A DNA stretch of 29,028 nt from an uncultured Acetatifactor sp. (GCA_910578815.1 CAJTSE010000025.1:26510-55537), one strand, 5' to 3'. Counted from the stretch's first letter, positions 1 through 8,810 are shown. The notes: generated by a model not told the origin, from the letters alone. Made by a program: numbers and translations.

Positions 1-266
1 TGCCGCCGCTACCCACGGCGTAGCGGGACCAGCTTCCTTTCTATTTGTCGTCTGCCGCCACCCACGGCGTAGCGGGACCAGCTTCCTTTCTATTTGTCGT
101 CTGCCGCCGCTACCCACGGCGTAGCGGGACCAGCTTCCTTTCTATTTGTCGTCTGCCGCCACCCACGGCGTAGCGGGACCAGCTTCCTTTCTATTTGTCG
201 TCTGCCGCCGCTACCCACGGCGTAGCGGGACCAGCTTCCTTTCTATTTGTCGTCTGCCGCCGCTAC
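1..266. repeat. Alternating 52/49-bp tandem repeat at the pgk 3' end
   Basis: Units start at 1, 53, 102, 154 and 203, and a partial unit at 255 runs into pgk. Lengths alternate 52, 49, 52, 49, 52, because every second unit lacks three bases of the CCGCTAC segment; the real period is therefore about 101 bp. Read on the minus strand, each unit contains the last codons and stop of pgk (GAC GAC AAA TAG), so the array arose by duplicating the gene's tail. The long units hold a hairpin, CCGCTAC-loop-GTAGCGG; the short units have lost half of that stem. The array continues past the left edge, so its full size is unknown. Confidence 0.93.
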
Positions 267-1466
267 GCCGGGAAGTACCTTGCCCTCCAGGAATTCCAGA
301 GATGCGCCGCCGCCGGTAGAAATATGGCTCATCTTGTCGCCGAAGCCCAGCTGATTTACAGCTGCTGCAGAATCACCGCCACCGATAATGGTGGTTGCAT
401 CGGTCTCTGCCAGCGCTTTCGCCACCGCAATGGTACCTGCCGCCAAAGTGGGATTCTCAAACACGCCCATGGGTCCGTTCCAAACAACGGTCTTTGCAGA
501 CTTCACAGCATCCGCAAAAAGAGCCTGCGTCTTAGGACCAATATCCAGTCCCTCCATATTCGAAGGAATCTTGTCAGAATCTACATAGGATACCTCTACA
601 GGCCCGTCAATGGGATCAGGGAAACCTGCCGCAATGGTAGTATCAACAGGAAGCAGCAGCTTCTTGCCCAGATTCTTTGCCTTGTCCATCATTTCCTTAC
701 AGTAACCGATCTTTTCGTCATCCACCAGGGAATTACCCACTTCCATGCCCTGTGCCTTTAAAAAGGTATATGCCATGCCGCCGCCGATAATCAAAGTATC
801 GCACTTCTCCAACAGATTGGAGATAACATTCAGCTTATCCGCCACCTTCGCGCCGCCTAATATCGCCACAAAAGGTCTTACAGGATTTTCCACTGCATTA
901 CCCAGGAAATTGATCTCCTTCTGCATCAGGTAGCCTACCACGTTCTCGCCGCCCTTGGCCGTGATGAATTTCGTCACACCCTCCACGGAAGCATGTGCCC
1001 TGTGGGATGAGCCGAAAGCATCACACACATACAGATCAGCCAGATCAGCCAGCTCTTTGGAAAATTCTTCTCCGTTCTTTGTCTCTTCCTTGCCGCGGAA
1101 ACGGGTATTCTGAAGCAGAACCACATCCCCCTCCTGCATAGCCTCTACCGCCTTTGTGGCAGCCTCCCCAGTCACATTATAGTCAGCAACAAATACCACC
1201 TCTTTACCCAGCTTCTCTGACAGTCTCTTTGCTACGGGAGCCAGAGACTCCTTCTCATTGGGCCCTTCCTTTACTTTTCCCAAGTGGGAGCAGAGAATTA
1301 CCTTGCCGCCATCTTTGATCAGCTTCTGGATCGTAGGCAGCGCCGCTACGATTCTGGTCTCATCGGTAATCTCACCGTTTTTTAAGGGAACGTTAAAGTC
1401 ACATCTTACCAGTACGCGCTTACCCTTTGCATTAATGTCATCAACGGATTTCTTGTTCAGTCCCAT
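243..1466 (-). CDS. pgk: Phosphoglycerate kinase
   Basis: This is a cytoplasmic glycolytic enzyme that transfers phosphate from 1,3-bisphosphoglycerate to ADP. The 407-residue protein is full length for bacterial PGK. It opens with NKKSVDDINAKGKRVLVRCDFNVP, the N-terminal substrate-binding strand of the family, and has the basic FRGKEET and SHRAHAS segments, the hinge region around GGAKVADK, and the nucleotide loop GGGDSAAAV with the C-terminal TGGGASLEFLEGK signature. The start at 1466 is preceded by GGAGG-like sequence. It lies downstream of gap on the same strand with a gap of about 160 bp, the usual gap-pgk order. Its last codons are embedded in the tandem repeat that fills the left edge. 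Confidence 0.98.
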   Translation of the reverse strand: MGLNKKSVDDINAKGKRVLVRCDFNVPLKNGEITDETRIVAALPTIQKLIKDGGKVILCSHLGKVKEGPNEKESLAPVAKRLSEKLGKEVVFVADYNVTGEAATKAVEAMQEGDVVLLQNTRFRGKEETKNGEEFSKELADLADLYVCDAFGSSHRAHASVEGVTKFITAKGGENVVGYLMQKEINFLGNAVENPVRPFVAILGGAKVADKLNVISNLLEKCDTLIIGGGMAYTFLKAQGMEVGNSLVDDEKIGYCKEMMDKAKNLGKKLLLPVDTTIAAGFPDPIDGPVEVSYVDSDKIPSNMEGLDIGPKTQALFADAVKSAKTVVWNGPMGVFENPTLAAGTIAVAKALAETDATTIIGGGDSAAAVNQLGFGDKMSHISTGGGASLEFLEGKVLPGVAAADDK

Positions 1467-1586
1467 TTTTCAAACCTCCGATTTCTGTTATTTAAAATAT
1501 TCATCATTCCGTTCCACGGAATCTCATAACACCAAGACCGGCAGACCGGCCTGGCAGTTGGAACTTCTCTTCACACTAAACAGGGC

Positions 1587-1602
1587 CCGGTCCAATGACC
1601 GG
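1587..1602. other. gap-pgk intergenic hairpin
   Basis: A perfect 6-bp stem with a 4-base loop (CCGGTC-CAAT-GACCGG) sits just after the gap stop codon. No T-run follows on the minus strand. It is therefore more likely an mRNA-stabilising or processing structure between gap and pgk than a full terminator. Function is inferred from position only. Confidence 0.45.
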
Positions 1603-1630
1603 ACCCCAAAGGTCTAGTACTTCTTTATTC

Positions 1631-2644
1631 TCAGCCAAGCTCGCTGAAATACTTGATGGTACGAACCATCTGAGAAGTATAGCTGTTCTCATTGTCATAC
1701 CAGGAAACAACCTGTACCTGTGTATTGCCGTCCTCCATGGGAGCTACCATGGTCTGGGTCGCATCAAACAGAGAGCCATAGGTCATACCGATCACGTCGG
1801 AGGACACGATTTCGTCTGTATTATAACCATAAGACTCGGTCTGGGCAGCCTTCATTGCATCGTTGACCTGCTCCTTAGTAACCTTGCCCTTTACGACTGC
1901 TACCAAAATGGTGGTAGAACCGGTAGGGGTAGGTACACGCTGAGCGGATCCGATCAGCTTGCCGTTGAGTTCAGGGATAACCAGGCCAATCGCCTTAGCA
2001 GCACCGGTAGAATTAGGAACGATGTTCTGTGCGCCGGCACGGCTTCTTCTCTTGTCACCCTTTCTCTGAGGTCCATCAAGAATCATCTGGTCGCCGGTGT
2101 AAGCATGAACGGTAGTCATAATACCGGACTGGATAGGAGCCAGATCGTTTAATGCCTTTGCCATGGGAGCCAGGCAGTTGGTGGTGCAGGAAGCTGCAGA
2201 AATAACAGTATCCTCAGGCTTTAAAGTCTCATGGTTTACATTATATACGATGGTAGGAAGATCGTTTCCTGCAGGAGCAGAGATAACAACCTTACGCGCA
2301 CCGGCGTTAATGTGGGCCATAGACTTTTCCTTGGAGGTATAGAAACCGGTACACTCCAGAACAACATCCACCTTCAGCTCGCCCCAGGGAAGCTTAGAAG
2401 CATCTGCTTCCTTGTAGATCGTGATCTTCTTGCCATTTACGGTGATGGAATCCTCACCTGCCTCAACCTTATCTGCATACTTGTATCTTCCCTGAGCGGT
2501 ATCATACTTCAAAAGATGTGCCAGCATCTCAGGGCTTGTCAGATCGTTGATCGCCACAACCTCGTATCCCTCTGCATCAAACATCTGTCTGAATGCAAGA
2601 CGGCCGATACGGCCAAAACCATTGATTGCTACTCTTACTGCCAT
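1631..2644 (-). CDS. gap: Glyceraldehyde-3-phosphate dehydrogenase, type I
   Basis: This NAD-dependent enzyme oxidises glyceraldehyde 3-phosphate to 1,3-bisphosphoglycerate in the cytoplasm and feeds pgk immediately downstream. The 337-residue product is of normal length. Visible features are the N-terminal NAD-binding strand VAINGFGRIGRLAFRQ, the catalytic ASCTTNCLAP motif with the active-site Cys, the TVHAYTGDQ segment, and the C-terminal SWYDNENSY motif. The start is supported by an AGGAGGAAAC ribosome site just upstream. A 16-bp palindrome about 115 bp upstream (2759-2774) may be a control site for the gap-pgk transcript. Confidence 0.98.
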   Translation of the reverse strand: MAVRVAINGFGRIGRLAFRQMFDAEGYEVVAINDLTSPEMLAHLLKYDTAQGRYKYADKVEAGEDSITVNGKKITIYKEADASKLPWGELKVDVVLECTGFYTSKEKSMAHINAGARKVVISAPAGNDLPTIVYNVNHETLKPEDTVISAASCTTNCLAPMAKALNDLAPIQSGIMTTVHAYTGDQMILDGPQRKGDKRRSRAGAQNIVPNSTGAAKAIGLVIPELNGKLIGSAQRVPTPTGSTTILVAVVKGKVTKEQVNDAMKAAQTESYGYNTDEIVSSDVIGMTYGSLFDATQTMVAPMEDGNTQVQVVSWYDNENSYTSQMVRTIKYFSELG

Positions 2645-2758
2645 TTTAGTTTCCTCCTAAAATTTTAATAATAGAATTTAAGATAATAGAAAATGCAAGC
2701 AGTTTCTATTATATATTATTCTGCCAACCTGTCCCATCTTTGGATAGAATGACCAGAT

Positions 2759-2774
2759 TGACAAAATTTTGTCA
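2759..2774. promoter_or_regulatory. 16-bp palindrome upstream of gap (candidate operator)
   Basis: TGACAAAATTTTGTCA is a perfect inverted repeat in the intergenic region shared by gap (minus) and the PHP gene (plus). On the minus strand it lies upstream of a weak promoter candidate (GGGACA, 16 bp, TATAAT near 2710-2740). It does not match the Rex consensus TTGTTAA-N4-TTAACAA closely. Operator function is inferred from symmetry and place. Confidence 0.45.
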
Positions 2775-2855
2775 GCAAAATCATTTTACCTAATTTCTTT
2801 TGATAATTCAAGATGTAAATGAAAAATAATTACCTTCCTCCATAAAATTTACACT

Positions 2856-2883
2856 TTGTTTAGATATTTATATATGATATAAT
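2856..2883 (+). promoter_or_regulatory. Promoter candidate for the PHP gene
   Basis: A perfect -10 hexamer TATAAT (2878-2883) lies 16 bp after a TTGTTT -35 (2856-2861), in an AT-rich stretch upstream of the PHP gene. Transcription from here would include the structured 150-bp module that follows. Confidence 0.6.
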
Positions 2884-3048
2884 GTCCGCAGAGGAAAAGG
2901 AAGCGTCTGCAAAGCAGACATTTACTTTTCCTGCGGCATTAACGAGCAAACGTCCGATGAAATCGGACATAGCGCGCAATGCGGACAAGATGTCTGCATA
3001 AAAACGCGGGTTTGCGAGTTTGTATAAGCTAATGTCCGCAGAGGAAAA
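2880..3048 (+). repeat. Structured module flanked by 19-bp direct repeats
   Basis: TAATGTCCGCAGAGGAAAA occurs at 2880-2898 and again at 3030-3048, exactly 150 bp apart. Between them are consecutive hairpins. A long stem pairs 2881-2899 with 2925-2940 through two small bulges and encloses GTCTGC-AAA-GCAGAC (2905-2919). GTCCGAT-GAA-ATCGGAC follows (2952-2968). An 8-bp stem with a G-U pair lies at 2979-2999. Together they would form the 5' leader of the PHP mRNA. This could be an interspersed palindromic repeat that duplicated 19 bp on insertion, or a structured leader. It matches no riboswitch I recognise. Confidence 0.75.
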
Positions 3049-3076
3049 ACATGTACCCAAACCAAGGAGGATCATT

Positions 3077-3895
3077 ATGCCTGTTACAGCCGACTGCCAT
3101 CTGCACTCTTCTTTCTCTGGGGATTCGGATACTCCCATGGAAGAAATGATATTATCCGGCATTTCCCGTGGGTTGAAAACCATGTGCTTCACCGAACACC
3201 ACGATATAGACTTTCCTGATTCCCCGGAAGAATCCGGCAACATCTTTCTGCTGAACACGGATTCCTATCTCTACGACCTGGCACGTCTGAAGGAAAAGTA
3301 CCAGGACCGGATTCGTCTGCTCTTCGGAGTGGAACTGGGCCTGCAATCTGAAATACTGCGTAAAATTGCAGTATATGCAAAATCCTATGAGTTCGACTTT
3401 ATCATTGGCTCCTCCCATATCTGCCATGGGAAAGATCCGTACTATCCTGCCTTTTATGAAGGCCGGAGCGAAGAAGAGGCGTACCGTGAATACTTTTCTT
3501 CCATTCTGGAAAACGTAAAGAAATTCTCGAATTTTGATGTCTACGGCCATCTGGATTACGTCGTACGCTACGGTCCTAACCGTGACCACAATTACAGCTA
3601 TGAAAAATATCAAGATGTTTTTGATGAAATACTCAATACGCTGCTGGAAAACGGAAAGGGAATCGAGCTCAACACCAGAGGCATAGAAAACGGGATGAAA
3701 GAATTTCATCCCTGCACGGACATTTTAAAACGCTACCGGCAGCTTGGGGGAGAAATCATCACCATCGGCAGTGACGCCCACGACACGGCACACATCGCCG
3801 AATACTTTCCCCTCGCCGCCGAAATCCTGGAATCCTGCGGCTTCCGGTATTACACCGTGTTTCAGCACCGAACACCGGAATTCATCCGCCTTTAA
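3077..3895 (+). CDS. PHP-domain phosphatase, histidinol-phosphatase (HisJ) family
   Basis: The product is a metal-dependent phosphoesterase of the PHP fold. In this family many members hydrolyse histidinol phosphate, the penultimate step of histidine synthesis; others have unrelated substrates. The start at 3077 is chosen because AGGAGG lies 7 bases upstream and MPVTADCHLHSS then begins at the first PHP metal motif; longer in-frame starts lack a ribosome site. The 272-residue protein shows all expected metal-ligand motifs in order: DCHLHS, TEHHD, GVELG, GSSH, GHLDYV and GSDAH. No other histidine genes are nearby, so it may be a stand-alone HisJ, as in other Firmicutes. The next gene is convergent, 14 bp away. 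Confidence 0.88.
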   Translation: MPVTADCHLHSSFSGDSDTPMEEMILSGISRGLKTMCFTEHHDIDFPDSPEESGNIFLLNTDSYLYDLARLKEKYQDRIRLLFGVELGLQSEILRKIAVYAKSYEFDFIIGSSHICHGKDPYYPAFYEGRSEEEAYREYFSSILENVKKFSNFDVYGHLDYVVRYGPNRDHNYSYEKYQDVFDEILNTLLENGKGIELNTRGIENGMKEFHPCTDILKRYRQLGGEIITIGSDAHDTAHIAEYFPLAAEILESCGFRYYTVFQHRTPEFIRL

Positions 3896-3909
3896 ATAAG
3901 TTGTTTTCT

Positions 3910-4440
3910 TTACGCTTCGCAAAGCACCACCACCAGTTTAGGGGTAGTCTGAGCAGGAATACTGCGGGTAGAATTTTCATAGACCACAACCAGGTTATGG
4001 CCCGCAGTACTTCCCTGAAAATACTGGTTGTTGGTGGTCCGCACAGCAACGGATCCGTCCATATTCAGCTGCAGTGTCTGATCATCATTCACCAGCGACA
4101 TATTGTAATACCCAACATTCACCATCCGCTCTGTCTTCTCTCTGGCCGCCACTACCGCGTTATACTGGGGCGGGTAAATCAGAGGCATGGGGGCTTCCGT
4201 GTCATACCAAAAGGTGCATACCATCCCTGCGGACAAGGTTTCATAATCTACCACATATGTGGCTGGCGTCATAATAAAATTCACAGTATTGCCATTCATG
4301 TCTTCCAGGGTAACAAAAAGCATACACCCCTCAGCACGGCGGTTTCCCATCCTGGCAGGCACCATGTCCACAATCGTTCCCGTCACAAAGTCAAAACGCT
4401 TCCTCCTGACCGGCATTCTCCCTCCAAAATTAAAGTCCAT
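3910..4440 (-). CDS. Conserved hypothetical protein
   Basis: A 176-residue soluble protein with no signal peptide, membrane helix or catalytic motif that I can name. It has regularly spaced beta-strand-like segments (FDFVTGTIVDMVP, GCMLFVTLEDMNGNTVNFIM, TPKLVVVLCEA), which suggests an all-beta fold, possibly OB-like. The start is supported by GGAG seven bases upstream of ATG, overlapping the stop of a small upstream ORF. It lies on the same strand and downstream of mnmA, and could be co-transcribed with it. Function unknown. Confidence 0.75.
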   Translation of the reverse strand: MDFNFGGRMPVRRKRFDFVTGTIVDMVPARMGNRRAEGCMLFVTLEDMNGNTVNFIMTPATYVVDYETLSAGMVCTFWYDTEAPMPLIYPPQYNAVVAAREKTERMVNVGYYNMSLVNDDQTLQLNMDGSVAVRTTNNQYFQGSTAGHNLVVVYENSTRSIPAQTTPKLVVVLCEA

Positions 4441-4442
4441 AT

Positions 4443-4646
4443 TTACTCCATTTCTGCGCTGCTTTCTGCGCCTGCATTCCGTTTGTTCCTATATATGTTA
4501 TGCCGGCTGCCGCAAACTGTGCCGGCCTTCATCTTTTCAAACTCCCAGACATGCCGGAGCGGCTTGCCTTCCTGCGTCGTCCATGCTTTCCGGCACAAAC
4601 AACCCATGAAATCCAAGAAGTCGCCATGAAAGGCAATTTTGCTCAT
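4443..4646 (-). CDS. Small ORF between mnmA and the hypothetical gene
   Basis: A 67-codon reading frame fills the space between mnmA (stop at 4667) and the downstream gene (start at 4440), and ends over that gene's ribosome site. The product is Cys- and Lys-rich (four Cys) and matches no family that I recognise. Its ribosome site is poor: GAGG is only one base from ATG. It may be a real coupled small gene, or noncoding spacer that happens to be open. Confidence 0.3.
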   Translation of the reverse strand: MSKIAFHGDFLDFMGCLCRKAWTTQEGKPLRHVWEFEKMKAGTVCGSRHNIYRNKRNAGAESSAEME

Positions 4647-4666
4647 ACCTCATAAAATCTTTTCAC

Positions 4667-5746
4667 CTATGATACTATAGTACCGCCGCCCAATACATAT
4701 TCCCCATCATAAAAAACCGCCGCTTGCCCCGGAGTGACTGCGCGAACTTTTTCTTCAAAGGTACATTTTATCCTGTCCTCGGATACCTTCTCAATCCGAC
4801 AGTACCCGCCCCCATGATTATAACGAATTTTCGCCTTCACCCGAAGCGGCTCCCGAATATCCTCCACAGACATGAAACTCACATTGTTACAATATGCTTC
4901 TGAGACATACAGCGCCTCATTGGACCCTACTACCACCTCATTGGTATCCGGGCGGATTTCCGTTACAAAAACGCGCTCTCCCATGGGAAGTCCCAGACCT
5001 CTGCGCTGTCCTAATGTATAGTGCGTAATTCCCTTATGACGGCCCAGGATCCTGCCGTCCTCCGTTACAAAATTCCCCGGCCCCGGCACGCGCCCCGCCG
5101 CCTCTCTGTCGATAAATCCCGCATAATCTTCGTCCGGTACAAAGCAGATTTCCTGACTGTCCGGTTTGTTTGCCACGGGAAGCCCGATCCTGTCTGCCAA
5201 TTCCCTGATCTGTTCCTTCGTATACCCGCCTAACGGCATCAGCGTCCTGGCAAGTTGTTCCTGTGTTAATCTGTAAAGCGCATAGGTCTGATCTTTCTGC
5301 ACGGCTGCTGCCTGGCGTAAGGCCAAACGCCCCCCGGCCAGCCGTTCGATCCTGGCATAATGCCCCGTGGCAATATAGTCCGCTCCAATTTCCAGACTGC
5401 GGTTCAGCAATGCTTCCCACTTAACATAGCGGTTGCAGGCGATGCAGGGATTGGGGGTACGCCCTGCCAGATATTCCTCCACAAAGTAATCTATGACATG
5501 GCATTGAAACTCCTGCCTGAAATTTATAACGTAATGAGGAATACCCAGCATTTCAGCCACCTGTCCGGCATCCTCCACGGCAGAGAGGCCGCAGCAGCCT
5601 CCGTTTTCCGCTTTTGAATCCTGCGCTTCCTCCTGCCAGATCTGCATGGTAACGCCGATAACCTCATACCCCTGCTCTTTTAAAAGATATGCCGCCACAG
5701 AGGAATCCACCCCTCCGGACATGCCCACTACCACTTTTTTTTTCAT
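4667..5746 (-). CDS. mnmA: tRNA-specific 2-thiouridylase MnmA
   Basis: MnmA thiolates the wobble uridine (s2U34) of Lys, Glu and Gln tRNAs, using ATP and sulfur relayed from a cysteine desulfurase. The 359-residue protein has the N-terminal PP-loop VVVGMSGGVDSSVAA, the catalytic Cys in NPCIACNRYVK, the second Cys in DSQEICFV, and the C-terminal barrel ending in GQAAVFYDGEYVLGGG. The start at 5746 (MKKKVVVG) is preferred over 5758 because a purine-rich GGGGGAAGG precedes it. No partner desulfurase lies next to it; the only one in the window is in the phage-like island, 17 kb away. Confidence 0.97.
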   Translation of the reverse strand: MKKKVVVGMSGGVDSSVAAYLLKEQGYEVIGVTMQIWQEEAQDSKAENGGCCGLSAVEDAGQVAEMLGIPHYVINFRQEFQCHVIDYFVEEYLAGRTPNPCIACNRYVKWEALLNRSLEIGADYIATGHYARIERLAGGRLALRQAAAVQKDQTYALYRLTQEQLARTLMPLGGYTKEQIRELADRIGLPVANKPDSQEICFVPDEDYAGFIDREAAGRVPGPGNFVTEDGRILGRHKGITHYTLGQRRGLGLPMGERVFVTEIRPDTNEVVVGSNEALYVSEAYCNNVSFMSVEDIREPLRVKAKIRYNHGGGYCRIEKVSEDRIKCTFEEKVRAVTPGQAAVFYDGEYVLGGGTIVS

Positions 5747-5805
5747 GCCTTCCCCCATGCCTGAGCGTTTTTGCTATTTAAAAATCTGTGCATCATCTTC
5801 TTAAG

Positions 5806-5834
5806 ACTATACAGCATTCCTTCTCCAAACACAA
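5806..5834 (-). promoter_or_regulatory. Promoter candidate for mnmA
   Basis: On the minus strand, TTGTGT (5834-5829) and TATAGT (5811-5806) are separated by 17 bp, 60 bp upstream of the mnmA start. The spacing is ideal for sigma-A. Confidence 0.55.
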
Positions 5835-5859
5835 CCCAGAATACAGCGGCACCTCATTT

Positions 5860-7851
5860 TCAGCTCAAATGCTTTACGATCCTGTAATAGGTGGCCGAGG
5901 TCCACTTATAACAAATACTGTACACCAGCGCAAACACCAGAACGACCGCCACGGCGCAAGTCAGCATGATCTTGGTTTCATAATTTGCGATGGCTCCCAT
6001 CATCATGACCACCATATTCATACCAACACTCGTATGAAGTATCGCACCTGCCAAAGGTAATGCAAATACCAGACAGATCTGTTTCTTAATCGTCTTCCGA
6101 ATTTCTTCATCACTCATCCCCACTTTCTGCATAATCTCAAAGTTTTTCTGGTCCTCAAAGCCTTCCGTAATCTGCTTGTAATACATGATGATCAGCAGGC
6201 AGATCAAAAAAATACTTCCGAAAAAGATACCGATAAACATCAGTCCGCCGTACATGCTTTCCTGGCCGGCAATATCTTCCCGACAATCATCAATGCCTGC
6301 ATAACCGGCTGTTCCCTCAAAGTTTTCGTTCAATTCCCGTTTAAAAGCGTCGATGGACTCTTCATCACCTGCAGGCGTACAGCCAATCTGAAGGACCTTC
6401 TGGTCCTCACCCAGTCCAAATACAGCTGCTGCCAGGCTGCACTCATTTTGATCCGCAAACACAAATATATAATCCCTGTTTGTACGATTGCTCTGTTCCT
6501 TCAAGGCTGCAGAGCATTCCGGCAGTTCTTCCCTGATCCGCCACTGATTGTCTCCCACGGATACCGTATCGTATCCAAAATCCATACCTGTGGAAAAGAC
6601 AAGGACCTCACCGGCCTCCAATACGGCCTGGCTGCCTTCCATGCGATTATATTTATCCAATGTCATCATGCGGATATTGCTGCAATCAGAGTAATTTCCC
6701 CGTTCATTCTCACCCATGGGCCGAAACCGGCTTCCGTCCCAGTAAGCACTTCTCACCGTGATGCTGCTCTGCTCCAGATAATCCGTCAACTCTACCCCTG
6801 TATCCGCCGCAGTCTGCTCTATCTGTGCCTTCAATGCCTCTTCATCCTGTTCTCCGCTCCAAAACATCGAAAATGTCCGCGGATAGGAATAGGCTATTAT
6901 GGAATCCATACTCAGCCATAGGCTCACCGTACAGATCACCGTGATAATGGACATTGTGGCAAAAATACAAAGATTGGACAGACTTGCCGCGTTTTTCTTC
7001 ATACGATACAGCATACCGGAAACCGTAATAAAGTTTTCCGCTCGATAATAATACCGCTTCCGCTTTTTCAAATACCGCAGCAGTGCCACGCTCCCGGAAG
7101 TAAACAGAAAATAGGTCCCCAGAATCACTAAAAATACCGCCATAAAGAAATCATTGAAAATCGCACTGTTTAGTCCCGCGTGAATGGCAAGGCGATACCC
7201 CGTCCCCAGAGCAAGCAGTCCCAGCACGCTCCAGACCATAATCTTTACGCTGCCCGGCTCCTTCTCACCCTTTCTGGAACCGGCCATCAACTCTACCGGC
7301 CTGGCCTTACCCACCTGTATCAGATTTACAAACAGATTCAGCCCGGATATAAAAGCATAAAACAAAAGTGCATCCACGATTGCCATGGGACTGATCGAAA
7401 ACGCCGCATCCACCGACAGTCTTGCCAGATTCAACAGCAGCAGAAAGAGCAGCTTGGAAAACAACAGTCCCAAAAGAACCGATGCCGCCATCACAATCAC
7501 ATACACCGCCAGACTCTCGTAAAGCATCATAATTCCGATGTGCTTTTTCTCCATTCCAAGAATACTGTACAATCCCAGCTCCTTTTTTCTGCGCTTGATT
7601 AAAAAGCTGTTTGTATAATAGAGAAAGGGCACCATGATAATTCCCAGCAATACAAATCCTATCTCCATAAACACAACGGCATAGGCCGCTTTCGGAAGGG
7701 TCCACATAATATCGTTCTTTACGATCAGGTCAAAAACAAAATACGTAAACATGGTAAAGATGCTGACTCCCATATAAGGAAAATAAGTGGAGCCGTTCTT
7801 TCGAATATTGTTTACTGCCATCCTGGGCAGAAGTGACCTATTTTTATTCAT
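5860..7851 (-). CDS. BceB/FtsX-type ABC transporter permease
   Basis: This is the membrane partner of the ATPase encoded immediately upstream, with which it overlaps by 8 bp. BceAB-type transporters protect Firmicutes against cell-wall-active peptides (bacitracin, nisin, defensins) and often act as the sensor for a two-component system. The 663-residue protein has the family's architecture: an N-terminal membrane helix (YFPYMGVSIFTMFTYFVF), a first group of helices with the RRKKELGLYSILGMEKKHI cytoplasmic FtsX motif, a large extracellular domain at about residues 310-530, and a last trio of helices with the second FtsX motif (FEIMQKVGMSDEEIRKTIKKQ). The exact substrate cannot be read from sequence. 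Confidence 0.93.
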   Translation of the reverse strand: MNKNRSLLPRMAVNNIRKNGSTYFPYMGVSIFTMFTYFVFDLIVKNDIMWTLPKAAYAVVFMEIGFVLLGIIMVPFLYYTNSFLIKRRKKELGLYSILGMEKKHIGIMMLYESLAVYVIVMAASVLLGLLFSKLLFLLLLNLARLSVDAAFSISPMAIVDALLFYAFISGLNLFVNLIQVGKARPVELMAGSRKGEKEPGSVKIMVWSVLGLLALGTGYRLAIHAGLNSAIFNDFFMAVFLVILGTYFLFTSGSVALLRYLKKRKRYYYRAENFITVSGMLYRMKKNAASLSNLCIFATMSIITVICTVSLWLSMDSIIAYSYPRTFSMFWSGEQDEEALKAQIEQTAADTGVELTDYLEQSSITVRSAYWDGSRFRPMGENERGNYSDCSNIRMMTLDKYNRMEGSQAVLEAGEVLVFSTGMDFGYDTVSVGDNQWRIREELPECSAALKEQSNRTNRDYIFVFADQNECSLAAAVFGLGEDQKVLQIGCTPAGDEESIDAFKRELNENFEGTAGYAGIDDCREDIAGQESMYGGLMFIGIFFGSIFLICLLIIMYYKQITEGFEDQKNFEIMQKVGMSDEEIRKTIKKQICLVFALPLAGAILHTSVGMNMVVMMMGAIANYETKIMLTCAVAVVLVFALVYSICYKWTSATYYRIVKHLS

Positions 7852-8701
7852 GGCGCACTGCCTCCTCTTCTAACGGCAATGCCTCGTTCCCCTTTTTCGC
7901 CGCATCCGCTACAGTTCCCCCAATCAGATCAAAGTGCCTGCTTTCCGATTTTTCCGTCTGCAGAATCGTCAGGGTATCGGAAATCTTTCTGTACATCTGA
8001 TCATCGCTTAAATTACCCCGATAGATCTGATTAAAAACACAGCCGTCCTTGATGAACATAACCCTCCCTGCTCTGCTGGCTGCCTGAATACTATGAGTTA
8101 CCATGAGGATGGTCTGTCCCCCTTCATTCACCTCTGCAAATATCCGCAGCAGCCTGTCGGAAGCCTTGGAATCCAATGCACCCGTGGGCTCGTCGGCAAG
8201 CAGAATCTGCGGCCCTGTAATCAGCGCTCTGGCTACTGCCGTGCGCTGTCTTTGGCCGCCTGAAACCTCATAAGGATACTTTGCCAGAATATCCCGGATC
8301 CCCAGCCTGGTGGACAACGTTTCCAGCCGTTTTTCCATCTCTTCCGCCTTTTTCCCTGCCAACACCAACGGAAGAAATATGTTATCCTTTAAGGACAGCG
8401 AATCCAGCAAGTTAAAATCCTGAAACACAAATCCTAAATTATCACGGCGAAAGGCACAGAGCTCCTTCTGCTTAATATCCGCCATATTCTTTCCTGCCAG
8501 AATCACCTGCCCGCCTGTGGGCTTATCCAGGGATGCCATGATATTCAGCAGTGTCGTCTTTCCTGATCCGGACTCTCCCATGATAGCCACATATTCCCCC
8601 TGCTCCACCGTAAAATTTACATCCTCCAGGGCCTGTACCTTATTTCCTCCCAGCCTCGTCGTGTATACCTTTTTTAAATTCTTCACTTCCAAAAGCGCCA
8701 T
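7844..8701 (-). CDS. BceA-type ABC transporter ATP-binding protein
   Basis: This ATPase energises the adjacent BceB-like permease. The 285-residue protein begins at 8701, where GGAGG precedes MALLEVKNLKKVY; the longer frame to 8731 lacks a ribosome site. It carries Walker A GESGSGKTT, the Q-loop FVFQDFNLLDSL, the signature VSGGQRQR, Walker B ILLADEPTGALD and the H-loop MVTHS. About 50 residues after the ABC core form an acidic/polar tail without known motifs. A BceR-type inverted repeat lies about 130 bp upstream, although no histidine kinase or response regulator gene is in the window. Confidence 0.95.
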   Translation of the reverse strand: MALLEVKNLKKVYTTRLGGNKVQALEDVNFTVEQGEYVAIMGESGSGKTTLLNIMASLDKPTGGQVILAGKNMADIKQKELCAFRRDNLGFVFQDFNLLDSLSLKDNIFLPLVLAGKKAEEMEKRLETLSTRLGIRDILAKYPYEVSGGQRQRTAVARALITGPQILLADEPTGALDSKASDRLLRIFAEVNEGGQTILMVTHSIQAASRAGRVMFIKDGCVFNQIYRGNLSDDQMYRKISDTLTILQTEKSESRHFDLIGGTVADAAKKGNEALPLEEEAVRHE

Positions 8702-8810
8702 AATTCCTCCATCCCGCACAAATCCCTGCACGTTTTCAAGCTTTTATCAACTGTGTCGTACGAACAATACAACAATACAGCTCCGAAGAATATTTTGCAA
8801 TCGAATTACC

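Noticed and set aside
1..266. CRISPR array at the left edge
   Set aside because: Units are contiguous with no unique spacers, and they copy the pgk 3' end.
195..761. 188-codon plus-strand frame over the repeat and the pgk end
   Set aside because: It is antisense to pgk and begins in the tandem repeat; it has no ribosome site and no protein-like composition.
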